Source: Mycobacterium sp. MFM001 (GTDB taxonomy: Bacteria > Actinomycetota > Actinomycetes > Mycobacteriales > Mycobacteriaceae). From it: 64,000 bases of DNA. A model generated the notes under the pieces. It was given only the letters and a program-made list of their open reading frames with translations. It was not told where the DNA came from and made no database searches. Of the stretch, positions 1-10,100 are shown one piece after another; positions within the stretch are counted from its first letter, which is position 1; each line of letters opens with the position of its first letter. Both the position numbers and the translations under genes were made by a program. The stretch lies in NCBI RefSeq assembly GCF_003402475.1, contig NZ_BFAB01000005.1, forward strand, positions 284,735-348,734, given 5' to 3'.

Positions 1-1581
1 ACGCTTACCGCGATCATCGGCGGGTCCGGCGCGGGCAAGACCACGCTGTCCCGGCTGATCGCCGGATACACCCGCCCCAGCCAGGGCTCCATCACCTTCG
101 AAGGGCACGACATCCATCGCGAGTACGCGACGATGCGCAGCCGGATCGGGATGGTTCCGCAGGACGACGTGGTGCACCGCCAGCTGACGGTCAACCAGGC
201 CCTTGGCTACGCCGCCGAGTTACGGCTGCCGCCGGACACCAGCAAAGAAGAGCGTGCCCAGGTCGTGGCGGGCGTGCTCGAGGAGCTCGACCTGACCAAG
301 CAGGCCGACACCCGGGTGGACAAGCTCTCCGGTGGCCAACGCAAACGCGCATCGGTCGCGCTGGAGCTGCTCACCCAGCCGTCGCTGCTGCTGCTCGACG
401 AGCCCACCTCGGGCCTTGACCCGGCGCTGGACCGTCAGGTCATGCTGATGCTGCGGTCGCTGGCCGACGCCGGCCGCACCGTGCTGGTGGTTACCCACTC
501 GGTGTCGTACCTCGACGTCTGCGACCAGATTCTGGTGGTGGCACCGGGCGGCAAGACGGCGTTCTGCGGACCGCCCAGCCAGGTCGAGTCCGCGTTCGGC
601 ACCAGGAACTGGGCGGAAATCTTCGCCAGCGTGGGCGCCGACCCCGACGAAGCCAACCGGCGCTTCATGGAAAGGGAGGGTCGACGACCCGAGCAGCATG
701 TGCGGACCACCACCACCGAGCCTGGGGACCTGGGTGAGCCGGTGCACACCGACCGGTGGCGCCAGCTCTCCACGATCGCCCGGCGGCAGGTCCGGCTCGT
801 CCTTTCCGACCGCGGTTACACCGTGTTCCTGGCGATCCTGCCGTTCCTGATGGGTGCGTTGTCGCTGACCGTGAAAGGCCCCAAACCCGGCCTCGGTGTT
901 GCGGATCCACAAGGCCCCGCACCTACTGAGCCGCAGTACATCATGGTTCTGCTGTGTATCGGGGCGGTGTTCATGGGCACCGCGCTGACGATCCGCGACC
1001 TGATCGGTGAACGCCCGATCTTCCGCCGAGAACAGGCGGTGGGCCTGTCCACCACGGCCTACCTGCTGGCCAAGGTCGTCGTCTTCTCCGTGTTCGCGAC
1101 CATCCAGGCGGCGATCGCCACCGCCATCGTCAGGATTGGCAAGGGCGCGCCCACCGCGCACCCGCCGTTCTTCGACAACTCGACGTTCTCGCTGTTCCTC
1201 ACCGTCGCGGCAACCTGTATCGCGTCCGCGATGTTCGGCCTGCTGCTGTCGGCGATAGCACAGACCAGTGAGCAGATCATGCCGCTGCTGGTGGTGTCGA
1301 TCATGTCGCAGCTGGTTCTCTGCGGCGGGATGGGGATCCCGGTGACCGGCCGGTTCGGCCTTAACCAGCTGTCGTTCGTGACGCCCGGACGCTGGGGATT
1401 CGCCGCTGGGGCGTCGTCGATCGACTTCCCGCACCTGGTGAAGGTTCCGCAAATCCCGACGGACGACCGCTGGTGGCAACACAGCAAGCACATCTACGTC
1501 TTCGACATGGCGATGCTGGCGGCGCTGTCGGTGGCCTACACCGTGTACATCCGGTGGCACATCCGGCTCAAACGCAAGTAG
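1..1581 (+). CDS. ABC-2 type exporter, ATPase plus permease (Rv1747-like), 5' truncated by window
   Basis: The reading frame is open from base 1, so the N-terminus lies outside the window. The visible 526 residues start just before a Walker A motif (GGSGAGKTT). An LSGGQ-type signature (LSGGQRKRA) and a Walker B (LLLLDEPTSGLD) follow. After about residue 240 comes an ABC-2 type membrane domain with roughly six hydrophobic segments. This half-transporter layout, with the ATPase before the permease, matches Rv1747 of M. tuberculosis, which carries FHA domains upstream of the ATPase and is controlled by Ser/Thr kinases. Any FHA domains here would be off the left edge, so that part is inference. 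The likely role is export of a cell-envelope lipid or glycolipid. The gene converges on the GTPase gene at 1605. Confidence 0.85.
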   Translation, partial: TLTAIIGGSGAGKTTLSRLIAGYTRPSQGSITFEGHDIHREYATMRSRIGMVPQDDVVHRQLTVNQALGYAAELRLPPDTSKEERAQVVAGVLEELDLTKQADTRVDKLSGGQRKRASVALELLTQPSLLLLDEPTSGLDPALDRQVMLMLRSLADAGRTVLVVTHSVSYLDVCDQILVVAPGGKTAFCGPPSQVESAFGTRNWAEIFASVGADPDEANRRFMEREGRRPEQHVRTTTTEPGDLGEPVHTDRWRQLSTIARRQVRLVLSDRGYTVFLAILPFLMGALSLTVKGPKPGLGVADPQGPAPTEPQYIMVLLCIGAVFMGTALTIRDLIGERPIFRREQAVGLSTTAYLLAKVVVFSVFATIQAAIATAIVRIGKGAPTAHPPFFDNSTFSLFLTVAATCIASAMFGLLLSAIAQTSEQIMPLLVVSIMSQLVLCGGMGIPVTGRFGLNQLSFVTPGRWGFAAGASSIDFPHLVKVPQIPTDDRWWQHSKHIYVFDMAMLAALSVAYTVYIRWHIRLKRK

Positions 1582-1604
1582 CGCTCAGCTGCCCGGCGCT
1601 GCGT

Positions 1605-2186
1605 TCAGCTGCCGGCCGGTTCCAGCGTTGCCAGCGCGTACTCGCTGATCGCGATCAGTGCGTCGGTGGCCGAGCGGCGATCGCGGGCATCGATGTTGAT
1701 GATCGGGATGTGCTCGGGCAGCGTCAGCGCCTTACGCACCTCGGCCACGGGATACCTTGGCGCGCCCTCGAATTCGTTGACCGCGATCAGGAACGGCAGG
1801 TTGCGGTGTTCGAAGAAGTCGACTGCGGCGAAGCTGTCCTGCAGACGCCGGCAGTCGACCAGGATGATCGCCCCGATTGCCCCGCGCACCAGGTCGTCCC
1901 ACATGAACCAGAACCGTCGCTGCCCGGGGGTGCCGAACAGGTAGAGCACCAGATCCTCGTAGAGGGTAATCCGGCCGAAGTCCATTGCGACAGTGGTGGT
2001 CCGCTTGTCGGGGGTGGCCTCCAGCATGTCGACACCCGCAGAGGTGTCGGTGACCATCGCCTCGGTGCGCAGCGGCATGATCTCCGACACCGCGCCCACG
2101 AAGGTCGTCTTGCCGGCGCCGAACCCGCCCGCGATGACGATCTTGGTCGAGGCGGTTTCCCGCGCCTCAGAGCGCTCGTAGGCCAC
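1605..2186 (-). CDS. Small GTPase of a conservon-type operon (Rv3362c-like, CvnD family)
   Basis: A 193-residue ATP/GTP-binding protein with a P-loop (GGFGAGKTT) at residues 20-28. A TPGQ switch element near residue 105 fits the MglA/CvnD branch of Ras-like GTPases. The NKxD guanine-specificity motif is degenerate (VNEFEG), which is common in this family. It is the last gene of a four-gene operon (sensor, roadblock, DUF742, GTPase). Its start overlaps the end of the DUF742 gene by 20 nt, so translation is probably coupled. In Streptomyces such conservons form a membrane-associated complex resembling a eukaryotic G-protein system. Substrate and output are unknown for the mycobacterial version. 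Confidence 0.9.
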   Translation of the reverse strand: MAYERSEARETASTKIVIAGGFGAGKTTFVGAVSEIMPLRTEAMVTDTSAGVDMLEATPDKRTTTVAMDFGRITLYEDLVLYLFGTPGQRRFWFMWDDLVRGAIGAIILVDCRRLQDSFAAVDFFEHRNLPFLIAVNEFEGAPRYPVAEVRKALTLPEHIPIINIDARDRRSATDALIAISEYALATLEPAGS

Positions 2187-2538
2187 GGAGCGTCCTTCCT
2201 ATCAGTTCGCGGCGTTCGTCGCGGGTCGAACGCTCAGTCAAAGTCCGCCTCACCTGAAGGTAGCCCGAGGTCACCAAGTCGCCGACCAGGACGCGCGTAA
2301 CACCGAGCGGCAAATCTAGCCGGGCCGAGATTTCCGCGACCGACGGGCTTTTGACACACAGCTGGACGATCTTGCCTCGAACGTCACTGGTTGGCCATTT
2401 GTGAAACAGGGCCGACTGCAGCGTCTGCACCGGCGCTTCCATGGGAAGGTCGACGGAGGTGTCGGTCCGCCCGGCCGTGAGGGTGTACGGGCGGACAAGA
2501 CTCGCCTCAGCTGCGGGCGGCGGCTCGGGTCTTTCCAT
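2167..2538 (-). CDS. DUF742 protein of conservon operon (Rv3363c-like, CvnC family)
   Basis: A 123-residue protein with a proline/alanine-rich start and a DUF742 domain over most of its length. The central part (about residues 55-100) looks like a winged-helix fold, with a helix-turn-helix-like stretch around SVAEISARLDLPLG. Members of this family sit between roadblock and GTPase genes in actinobacterial conservons and are thought to be part of the signalling complex. The ATG at 2538 lies 17 nt after the stop of the roadblock gene. The 3' end overlaps the GTPase gene. No catalytic residues are recognisable, so the function is inferred from context only. Confidence 0.88.
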   Translation of the reverse strand: MERPEPPPAAEASLVRPYTLTAGRTDTSVDLPMEAPVQTLQSALFHKWPTSDVRGKIVQLCVKSPSVAEISARLDLPLGVTRVLVGDLVTSGYLQVRRTLTERSTRDERRELIGRTLRGLRAL

Positions 2539-2555
2539 CGCGGCTCACGACTGCT

Positions 2556-2972
2556 TCACGAGGGCTGGGCAGCTCGCCGGGACGACTGCACGACGCCGCC
2601 CACCCGTTCGACAAGGACCGCCATCTCGTATCCGATCTGGCCGATATCGCACGACGTCGCGGCCAGCGTGGCCAGATGCGAGCCGTCGCCGACCCGCATC
2701 AGCAGCAGGTAGCCGTTCTGCATTTCCACCACCGACTGCAGCACCTGGCCGCCGTCGAACAGCTGCGCGGCGCCGGTGGCCAAGCTGGCCAGGCCGGACG
2801 CCACCGCGGCCAACTGGTCGGCCCGCTCGCGCGGCAGGTGCTCGCTGGCGGCCATCAGCAGCCCGTCGACGGACACCAGCACCGCATGCGACACCCCGGG
2901 CACCTCGCGGGCGAAGTTCGACACCAGCCAGTCCAGCGAGTTGCCGTGCGACTGGCGTAAGGGGTTGGTCAT
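2556..2972 (-). CDS. Roadblock/LC7 domain protein (Rv3364c-like, CvnB family)
   Basis: A 138-residue protein made of one roadblock/LC7 domain, with the typical core [17 protein letters not shown] near residues 27-43. Roadblock proteins regulate Ras-like GTPases, as MglB does for MglA, which fits the GTPase two genes downstream. The start codon overlaps the stop of the sensor gene by 4 nt (ATGA), so the pair is translationally coupled. M. tuberculosis Rv3364c has been reported to act on host cathepsin G. Nothing in this sequence (no signal peptide) allows that role to be assigned here. Confidence 0.9.
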   Translation of the reverse strand: MTNPLRQSHGNSLDWLVSNFAREVPGVSHAVLVSVDGLLMAASEHLPRERADQLAAVASGLASLATGAAQLFDGGQVLQSVVEMQNGYLLLMRVGDGSHLATLAATSCDIGQIGYEMAVLVERVGGVVQSSRRAAQPS

Positions 2973-5761
2973 TCGTCAGATCCTTGATTCGTCTCACGGG
3001 CGTGCGACCGTCCGGCTCGCACGCCGCCGAAGTGGCTGCTGATGGAAGCGCGGATCGCTTCGGGGTCCGGGGCTTGGTGCCGACCGGAGCCAAATCCGCC
3101 GTTCGATGCTACCCCGTTGTCCTCGTCGGCCCGGTGGTGAGCGACCCCATTAATGCGGCTCGTGCGGTCCCCATGGTTGCCGGGCGTCTCGGGGGTGGCC
3201 CCGCCGGGAACCAGGCGGGCGCCGGGTTCGCGCACCGGCAGGCCCGTGTCGGTGTGCGCGGAGACCGGCACGTTCTCGACCTCGGCGGCCGCCGACCAGC
3301 CGCGGTCCCACACCGTCTTCCAGTCCAGATCGGCGCTGCGCGCCAACTCGTGCGGGTCGACCAGCCACTCGGAGAGCATCCGCTGATAGATCAGGTCCTC
3401 GGGTTCGGCCGGCTCGGCGACGGGCGCGGCGGCCTCGGCCGGCCAGTACTCGTCGGCTTCCGCCGAAGCGGGCTCGGCAGGTTCGGGTTCAACCCTCGGC
3501 CGGGTGAAGAACGACGACGTGTTCGAAACCGGTTGTGGCGCAGTCGGTTCTGGGTGCGGCTCGTCCTGTTCGCCCCACCATTGCTGCTCGGACTGTTGCT
3601 CCGGGGGTTCGGCCGGGCGGGCCGGCGCGCCGGTGATGCCGCTGGAGCCGGGGGTGCGCCGCGGCAGCAGGGTGGCCGGTGATTCGGGTGGGTGCGAGCC
3701 GTTGCGCTCGGCCGGTTCGGGCGGGGCGGCGAACTCGGCGGCGTCGCTGTAGTCCGCGGCGGCCGCCGCCTCCTCGACCGTGGCCATCCGCCGCTGCGCC
3801 GGGGCCGGTCGCGGCCCGGCGTACTCGTCGGCGCCCACCAGCACCGCCGGCGGCAGGTAGACCTCGGCCGTCGTGCCCGAACGGTGCCCGTCGCGCGAGG
3901 AATTGCGCAGCCGCACCCGGATCCCGTGCCGGTCGGCCAGCCGGCCGACCACGAACAGGCCCATGTGGCGGGCGTTGTCGGGGGTGACTTCGCCGCCGGC
4001 GCGCAGTCGCATGTTGGCGATGCGCCGGTCTCCGTCGGTCATGCCCAGGCCGGCGTCGACGATCTGGATGAGCACCCCGCCGTCGTTGCGCCGGCTGGCG
4101 GACACGCGTACCGGCGACATAGGCGGCGAATACCGCAGCGCGTTGTCGATCAGTTCGGCGAGCAGGTGGACGATGTCGCCGGCGGCGGCACCGAGGACCG
4201 TGCTGTCGGGCACGGTCGGCGTCTCGACCCGGCGGTAATCCTCGACCTCGGAGGTGGCGGCGTTGATCAGCGTGGACAGCGGCTGCGGTGCGCGCTGGTC
4301 ACCGCGGGAGGTCTGCGCGCCGGCCAGCACCAGCAGGTTCGCGCCGATGCGGCGCATCCGGGCGGCCAGGTGGTCGAGCCGGAACAGGCTGTCGAGCCGC
4401 TCCGGGTCCTGCTCGTTGCGCTCCAGCCGGTCGATCAGCGACAGCTGCTGGTCGACCAGCGACCGGTTGCGCCGCGACATGGTCTCGAACATGTCGTTGA
4501 CCAGCAGCCGCAGCCGGGCCTCGTCGCCGGCCAGCAGCAGCGCCTGGGTGTGCAGCTGGTCGACCGCGTGCGCCACCTGGCCGACCTCCTCGCTGGTGTA
4601 GACCGGCAGCGGCTCGGGGGCCCGCTCGTCGCCGGCCCGCACCCGGGCGATCTCCCGCTCGAGGTCTTCGTGGGCAACCTTGAGCGCGCCGTCGCGCAGC
4701 ACCCGCAGCGGCTGGATCAGCGAGCGCGCCACCAGCAACACGATCACCAGCGCAGCCACGATGGCAGCCAGCACCAGCACGGTGTCGCGGATGGCGGCGT
4801 CGCGCCGATCATTGGCCCGGTCCTCGACCGCCTTGGTCACCGACGAGGTGGAGTCCTTGATGATTTGCGAGGCGATCGCGTCGGTGGTCTGGATCGAGCG
4901 CAGCAGCGCCGGGTTGTTGACCAACAGGCTGGCCGGGTCGGACATGATCGCCATCCGGGTCACCATCTGCTGCTGCAGCTTCTTGGCCTCCGGGGAGCCG
5001 ACGCCGAGCACCTCGGCCATCCCGAACAGCGTCGACGGCTCGGTGCCGGCCAGGGTCATCATCGAGGTGCGCAGCTCTGGCTCGGGCAGGTCCCCGCCGC
5101 GGGTGACCAGCAGCTGCTGCATCATCATCTGGCCGCGGGCGCCGATCGCCCGGCTCAACCCCTGCGCGGTCGCCCGGATCTTCTCGTTGTCCACGCGGAC
5201 CGACCCGTCGATGGCGTTCTCGGCGGTCAGCAGGATGGGCGCATAGCCGGTTACCCGGTCGCGCAAGCCGATGCTGTTCGACGACACCTTGTCCAGCAAC
5301 GCCTGGCCACCGTTGAGCAGAACGCCGACGCCGTTGCGCACGTCGGCGGCGACGTCGGTGTCCGCCAGCCGCGACTGCAGCTCGGATTTGCGGGCCTCGT
5401 AGTTTTTCTTCGCGCCCTCGACATCACCGCCGTTGGAACTCGACAACAACGCCACGTCGAGCGCCGACATGTATTTGGTAATGGCCGGAACGACTTCGGC
5501 GCGGTCGGCCGCCAACCGAAGCTCGCTGGCTTCGTTGAGCGCGCCATAGATGCGTAATCCCCCGAAAACCATTGCCAGGATCAATGGCACCGCGACAATC
5601 GCGACGACTTTCCATCGAACCGGCCAATTGCGTAGCGACCATGTCGGCGGGCGTTTTACCGGAGCAGGTTCCGCGGTGTCCGGGGTGTCCGGCTCGACCA
5701 CTTCGGCGGGCCGGGCGAACAGCGTCCCCAAACCGCGGCCGTGTGTACGCGCGTCGTTCAT
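2969..5761 (-). CDS. Membrane sensor with nitrate/nitrite-type ectodomain and histidine-kinase ATPase (Rv3365c-like, CvnA family)
   Basis: A 930-residue membrane sensor that heads the conservon operon. A transmembrane segment near residues 50-72 is followed by a long extracytoplasmic region of NIT (nitrate/nitrite-sensing) type. A second segment near 325-348 leads to a HAMP-like linker, a coiled coil, and a HATPase domain with an N-box ([11 protein letters not shown]), a G1 box (DAGLGM) and a G2 box ([10 protein letters not shown]). The last ~300 residues are a low-complexity, Pro/Glu/Ala-rich tail ending in a short conserved block. No canonical phospho-acceptor His box is obvious, as in other CvnA proteins, so output may go through the GTPase module. 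An AGGAAG Shine-Dalgarno lies 4 nt before the ATG at 5761. Confidence 0.88.
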   Translation of the reverse strand: MNDARTHGRGLGTLFARPAEVVEPDTPDTAEPAPVKRPPTWSLRNWPVRWKVVAIVAVPLILAMVFGGLRIYGALNEASELRLAADRAEVVPAITKYMSALDVALLSSSNGGDVEGAKKNYEARKSELQSRLADTDVAADVRNGVGVLLNGGQALLDKVSSNSIGLRDRVTGYAPILLTAENAIDGSVRVDNEKIRATAQGLSRAIGARGQMMMQQLLVTRGGDLPEPELRTSMMTLAGTEPSTLFGMAEVLGVGSPEAKKLQQQMVTRMAIMSDPASLLVNNPALLRSIQTTDAIASQIIKDSTSSVTKAVEDRANDRRDAAIRDTVLVLAAIVAALVIVLLVARSLIQPLRVLRDGALKVAHEDLEREIARVRAGDERAPEPLPVYTSEEVGQVAHAVDQLHTQALLLAGDEARLRLLVNDMFETMSRRNRSLVDQQLSLIDRLERNEQDPERLDSLFRLDHLAARMRRIGANLLVLAGAQTSRGDQRAPQPLSTLINAATSEVEDYRRVETPTVPDSTVLGAAAGDIVHLLAELIDNALRYSPPMSPVRVSASRRNDGGVLIQIVDAGLGMTDGDRRIANMRLRAGGEVTPDNARHMGLFVVGRLADRHGIRVRLRNSSRDGHRSGTTAEVYLPPAVLVGADEYAGPRPAPAQRRMATVEEAAAAADYSDAAEFAAPPEPAERNGSHPPESPATLLPRRTPGSSGITGAPARPAEPPEQQSEQQWWGEQDEPHPEPTAPQPVSNTSSFFTRPRVEPEPAEPASAEADEYWPAEAAAPVAEPAEPEDLIYQRMLSEWLVDPHELARSADLDWKTVWDRGWSAAAEVENVPVSAHTDTGLPVREPGARLVPGGATPETPGNHGDRTSRINGVAHHRADEDNGVASNGGFGSGRHQAPDPEAIRASISSHFGGVRAGRSHARETNQGSDE

Positions 5762-5955
5762 AAGACTTCCTGCTTAATTGCACCCGCCGCAGGGCAGACG
5801 GGCGAGCGATATGCGCCTGGCAATTCGACGAGTATGACAGCCTGCAGCCACCGCGGCCACAATTCTTACTGAACAGACAGAGTTCGCCGGACCGTGCCAG
5901 ACGCCGCAAAGGATAGCTGAGCAAATTGGCGACGGACAACTGCGATGATCGTCGG

Positions 5956-6417
5956 ATGTTCCGGCTGCTGTTTTACTCGCCGCGGATAGCACCCAACACC
6001 GGCAATGCGATTCGGACCGCGGCGGCCACCGGCTGCGAGCTCCACCTGGTCGAGCCGCTGGGTTTCGACCTGTCCGAACCCAAGCTGCGGCGTGCCGGGC
6101 TGGACTATCACGACCTGGCGTCCGTCACCGTGCACGCATCATTGGACGCGGCGTGGGAGGCATTGTCGCCGCCACGGGTCTTCGCGTTCACCGCACACGC
6201 GACGACGTTGTTCACCGACGTGCGCTACCAGGCCGGCGACGTGTTGATGTTCGGGCCGGAGCCCACCGGGCTGGATGCGGCGACGCTGGCCGACGCGCAC
6301 ATCACCGAGCGGGTACGGATCCCGATGCTGGCTGGGCGGCGGTCGCTGAATCTGTCCAATGCCGCCGCGGTCGCGGTCTACGAGGCGTGGCGCCAGCAAG
6401 GCTTCGCCAGCGCTTGA
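5956..6417 (+). CDS. trmL: tRNA (cytidine/uridine-34 2'-O)-methyltransferase, SpoU/TrmL family
   Basis: A compact 153-residue SPOUT methylase. It shows the family N-terminus (MFRLLFYSPRIAPNTGNAIR), motif 2 (MFGPEPTGL) and motif 3 (IPMLAGRRSLNLSNAAAVAVYE), which form the trefoil knot that binds S-adenosylmethionine. TrmL proteins methylate the wobble ribose of tRNA-Leu. The open frame extends ten codons upstream, but the ATG at 5956 gives the standard family start and length. It corresponds to Rv3366 (spoU). It is divergent from the conservon operon across a 194-bp gap that must hold both promoters. Confidence 0.9.
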   Translation: MFRLLFYSPRIAPNTGNAIRTAAATGCELHLVEPLGFDLSEPKLRRAGLDYHDLASVTVHASLDAAWEALSPPRVFAFTAHATTLFTDVRYQAGDVLMFGPEPTGLDAATLADAHITERVRIPMLAGRRSLNLSNAAAVAVYEAWRQQGFASA

Positions 6418-6487
6418 GCGTCGAGTGGCCACTTAATACACGCTTTTTGCCCCGAACCGGGACATAACTGGCCATTCGGCGAGAGCG

Positions 6488-7129
6488 TTACCAGGTGTTC
6501 CAGTGGGTGACTTGCTCGGCGGGCAGCCGCTTGGCGGGCTTGAAGTCGGTGCCCTTGGTGTAGGCGATCGGGAACAACCCGCCCTGGCTGTACTCGTCGA
6601 AGGGAATGCCGAGCACCTCGGCGGCCTGCTTTTCGCCGTCGCCGATCAGATGCAGCGTCGTCCACGCCGAACCGAGACCGCGCGAGCGCAGCGCCAGCAT
6701 GAAACTCCACACCGCGGGCAGCAGCGATCCCCAGAACGACGCGCTCATCCCGGCCGGTGAATTGTCCGGCCGCCCTTGCAGACACGGGACGAGCATCACC
6801 GGCACCTCGTGGAAGTGCTCGTTGAGATATTTGGCCGACTCGTACACGAGGGGCCTGCGTTCGTCGCGACTGTCGCCGTACTCCGGCTTAGGCAGGTCGA
6901 GATAGCTGGTCGCGTTGGTGCGGTAGATATCGGCCAGCGCCTTTTTCTTGTCGGGGTCGTCGACGAACACCCACTGCCAGCCCTGGGCGTTGGAACCGGT
7001 GGGCGCCTGCAGGGCCAATTCGAGGCACTCCATCAGCACCTCCCGCGGTACCGGCTTTTCCAGGTCGAGGCGCTTGCGGACCGACCGGGTGGTGGTGAGG
7101 ACTTCGTCGAACGACAGGTTCAGGGTCAT
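6488..7129 (-). CDS. Nitroreductase family FMN oxidoreductase (Rv3368c-like)
   Basis: A 213-residue nitroreductase-fold flavoprotein. The N-terminal FMN-binding arginine block (TTRSVRKRLDL, residues 13-23), the PTGSNAQGWQW motif near 42-52 and the C-terminal glycine-rich segment are typical. The family reduces nitro groups, quinones or enones with NAD(P)H. The physiological substrate of Rv3368c is not known. A -10-like TAGTCT (7136-7141) lies exactly 6 nt upstream of the ATG, suggesting a leaderless mRNA. An inverted repeat overlaps both it and the start codon (see the separate feature). Confidence 0.88.
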   Translation of the reverse strand: MTLNLSFDEVLTTTRSVRKRLDLEKPVPREVLMECLELALQAPTGSNAQGWQWVFVDDPDKKKALADIYRTNATSYLDLPKPEYGDSRDERRPLVYESAKYLNEHFHEVPVMLVPCLQGRPDNSPAGMSASFWGSLLPAVWSFMLALRSRGLGSAWTTLHLIGDGEKQAAEVLGIPFDEYSQGGLFPIAYTKGTDFKPAKRLPAEQVTHWNTW

Positions 7130-7144
7130 GTAGCGAGACTACAT
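7128..7144. promoter_or_regulatory. Inverted repeat over start codon and -10 of nitroreductase gene, possible operator
   Basis: ATGTAG (7128-7133), a 5-nt spacer and CTACAT (7139-7144) form a perfect 6-bp inverted repeat. It covers the start codon and part of the putative -10 element. Its GACTACA half resembles the TetR operators at 27125-27177. Binding by any repressor is unproven. Confidence 0.35.
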
Positions 7145-7167
7145 TTTCACACTCGGCGCAAAAGGCG

Positions 7168-10100
7168 TCAGCGGAAGTCGCGGGACTTCGAGGCCATTCT
7201 CAGCGTGAGCTTGCCCAATCGCTCGGCCACGACAGTGACTGCGCCGCTTGCGTTTTGGACCTGGCCGCGGACCACCAGCGCCGACGCCGTCTGCGCCAGT
7301 TTGCGGTGCCGCGACCACACTCCCGGTGTACAGAGCACGTTGACCATGCCGGTCTCGTCTTCGAGGTTGAGAAACGTCACCCCCTGCGCCGTCGCCGGCC
7401 GCTGCCGATGGGTCACCGCGCCGGCGATCAGCACCCGGTCGCCGTCGGGCACTTCGATTAGTTTTTCGGCCGGCACGACGCCCATCGCGTCCAGGTCCTC
7501 GCGCAGGAACTGGGTCGGGTAGCTGTCCGGGGAGATGCCGGTGGCCCACACGTCGGCGGCGGCCAGCTCCAGCTCGCTCATCCCGGGCAACGACGGGATG
7601 TGCGACGACGAGCCCACCCCGGGTAGCCGGTCCGGCCGTTGGGTGGCCGCCGCCCCGGCCGCCCACAGCGCTTCCCGTCGCGACATCCCGAAGCAGGCCA
7701 GCGCCCCCGCGGTGGCCAACACCTCGGTCTGCGGCACGCTCAACTGGATGCGACCTGTCAGATCCAGCAGAGATGCGAACGGCCCGTTGGCTTTTCGTTC
7801 CTCGACCAGTTTCTCGGCCAGGTCGTCGCCGATATGGCGGATACTGCCCAGCCCGAGCCGCACCTCGGTCCCGGCGTTCTCCAGCGTGGCGTGCGCCAGG
7901 CTGGCGTTGACGTCCGGCCCGTGCACCGCCACGCCGTGCCGGCGGGCGTCGGCCACCAACGACTGCGGCGAGTAGAAGCCCATCGGCTGGGCACGCAGCA
8001 GCGCCGCGCAGAACGCCGCCGGGTGGTGCAGCTTGAACCACGACGAGTAGAACACCAGCGATGCGAAACTCAGCGCATGGCTTTCCGGAAAGCCGAAATT
8101 GGCGAAGGCCTCCAGCTTTTCGTACACTCGGTCGATCACCGCGTCATCGGCGCCGTGCAACGCCCGCATGCCGTCGTAGAACCGGCCGCGCAGCCGTTGC
8201 ATCCGTTCGGCCGAGCGCTTGGACCCCATGGCGCGGCGCAGCTGGTCGGCTTCGGCGGCGGAAAACCCGGCGCAGTCCACCGCCAGCTGCATCAGCTGTT
8301 CCTGAAACAGCGGCACGCCAAGGGTTTTCCGCAATGCCGTCTCCATCGAGGGATGGTCGTAGACCACCCGGTCGACCTCGTTGCGTCGGCGAATGTACGG
8401 GTGTACCGAACCACCCTGGATGGGCCCTGGCCGGATCAGCGCGACTTCCACCACCAGGTCGTAGAACTCCCGCGGCTTGAGTCTCGGCAAAGTAGCCATC
8501 TGCGCTCGCGACTCCACCTGGAACACCCCGACGGAATCGGCCCGCTGCAACATCTCGTACACCGCCGGCTCGGAGAGATCCAGCTTGGCCAGGTCCACGT
8601 CGATGCCCTTGTGCTCGGCCACCAGGTCGATCGCATAGTGCAGCGCCGAGAGCATACCCAGGCCGAGAAGGTCGAATTTCACCAAACCGATTGCCGCGCA
8701 GTCGTCTTTGTCCCACTGCAACACGCTGCGGTTCTCCATCCGCGCCCATTCCACCGGACACACGTCGGCGATCGGACGGTCGCAGATCACCATGCCACCG
8801 GAGTGGATGCCCATGTGCCGCGGCAGGTTGGCGATCTGGGTGGCCAGCTCGATCACCTGCTCGGGAATGTCCTCCACGTCCGGGGAATCGGCCAGCCCGT
8901 TCCAGCGACTGATCTGTTTGCTCCACGCGTCTTGCTGACCTTGCGAGAAGCCCAGCGCACGAGCCATGTCGCGCACCGCGATTCGCCCGCGGTAGGTGAT
9001 CACGTTGGCGACCTGCGCGGCGTAGTCGCGGCCGTATTTGTCGTAGACGTACTGGATGACCTTCTCGCGCTGATCCGACTCGATGTCGATGTCGATGTCG
9101 GGCGGCCCGTCTCGCACCGGCGACAGGAAGCGCTCGAACAACAGCTCGTTGGCGACCGGGTCGACGGCGGTGACCCCGAGCGCGTAGCAGACTGCCGAGT
9201 TGGCCGCCGATCCCCGACCCTGACACAGGATGTTGTTCTCCCGGCAGAATCGGGTGATGTCGTGCACCACCAGGAAGTAGCCCGGAAACTTCAGCTGCTC
9301 AATGACTTTCAGCTCATGGTCGATCTGCGCGTAAGCTTTCCGAGCGCGCTCGGGTGGACCGTAGCGGTCGCGGGCACCGGCCAGGGTCAGCTGGCGCAGC
9401 CAACTGTCTTCGCTGTGCCCGGGCGGCACGTCGAACGGCGGCAGCTGCGGGGCGATCAGCGCTAGCCCGAACGCGCACTGCTCGCCGAGTTCGGCCGCGG
9501 CACTGACCGCCTCGGGATGCCAGGCGAACAGCCGGGCCATCTCCTCGCCGGAGCGCAGGTGCGAACCGCCCAGCGGCGCAAGCCATCCGGCGGCCTCGTC
9601 CAGGGATTGGCGGGCCCGGATTGCGCCCATCGCCATCGCCAGCCGGGCGCGCGACGGCTCGGCAAAATGTGCGCCGGTGGTGGCGATCACGCTGACGCCG
9701 AACCGCGGCGCCAGCGCCGCCAACGCGGCGTTGCGTTCGTCGTCGATAGGCTGGCCGTGATGGGTCAGCTCGATGCTGACCCGGTCGGCGCCGAACCGGT
9801 CCACCAGGTCGGCCAGTGCATCGGCGGCGGCCTCCGGGCCCCTAGCGTAAAGAGCTTGCCGCACATGGCCTTTGCGACACCCGGTCAGGATGTGCCAGTG
9901 CCCGCCAGCCGCGTCGGTCAGCGCGTCGAAATCGAAGCGCGGCTTGCCCTTCTCGCCGCCGGCCAGGTGCGCGGCGGTCAGCTGCCGCGACAACCGCCGG
10001 TAGCCCTCCGCGCCGCGGGCCAGCACCAGCAGGTGCGGGCCCGGCGGATCGGGTGCCTCGGTGCGGGCGCCGGATCCCAACGACAGCTCGGCGCCGAACA

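Noticed and set aside
6424..6433. Palindrome AGTGGCCACT between trmL and the nitroreductase as a terminator
   Set aside because: Too short, with no loop or following U-tract. It is probably chance.
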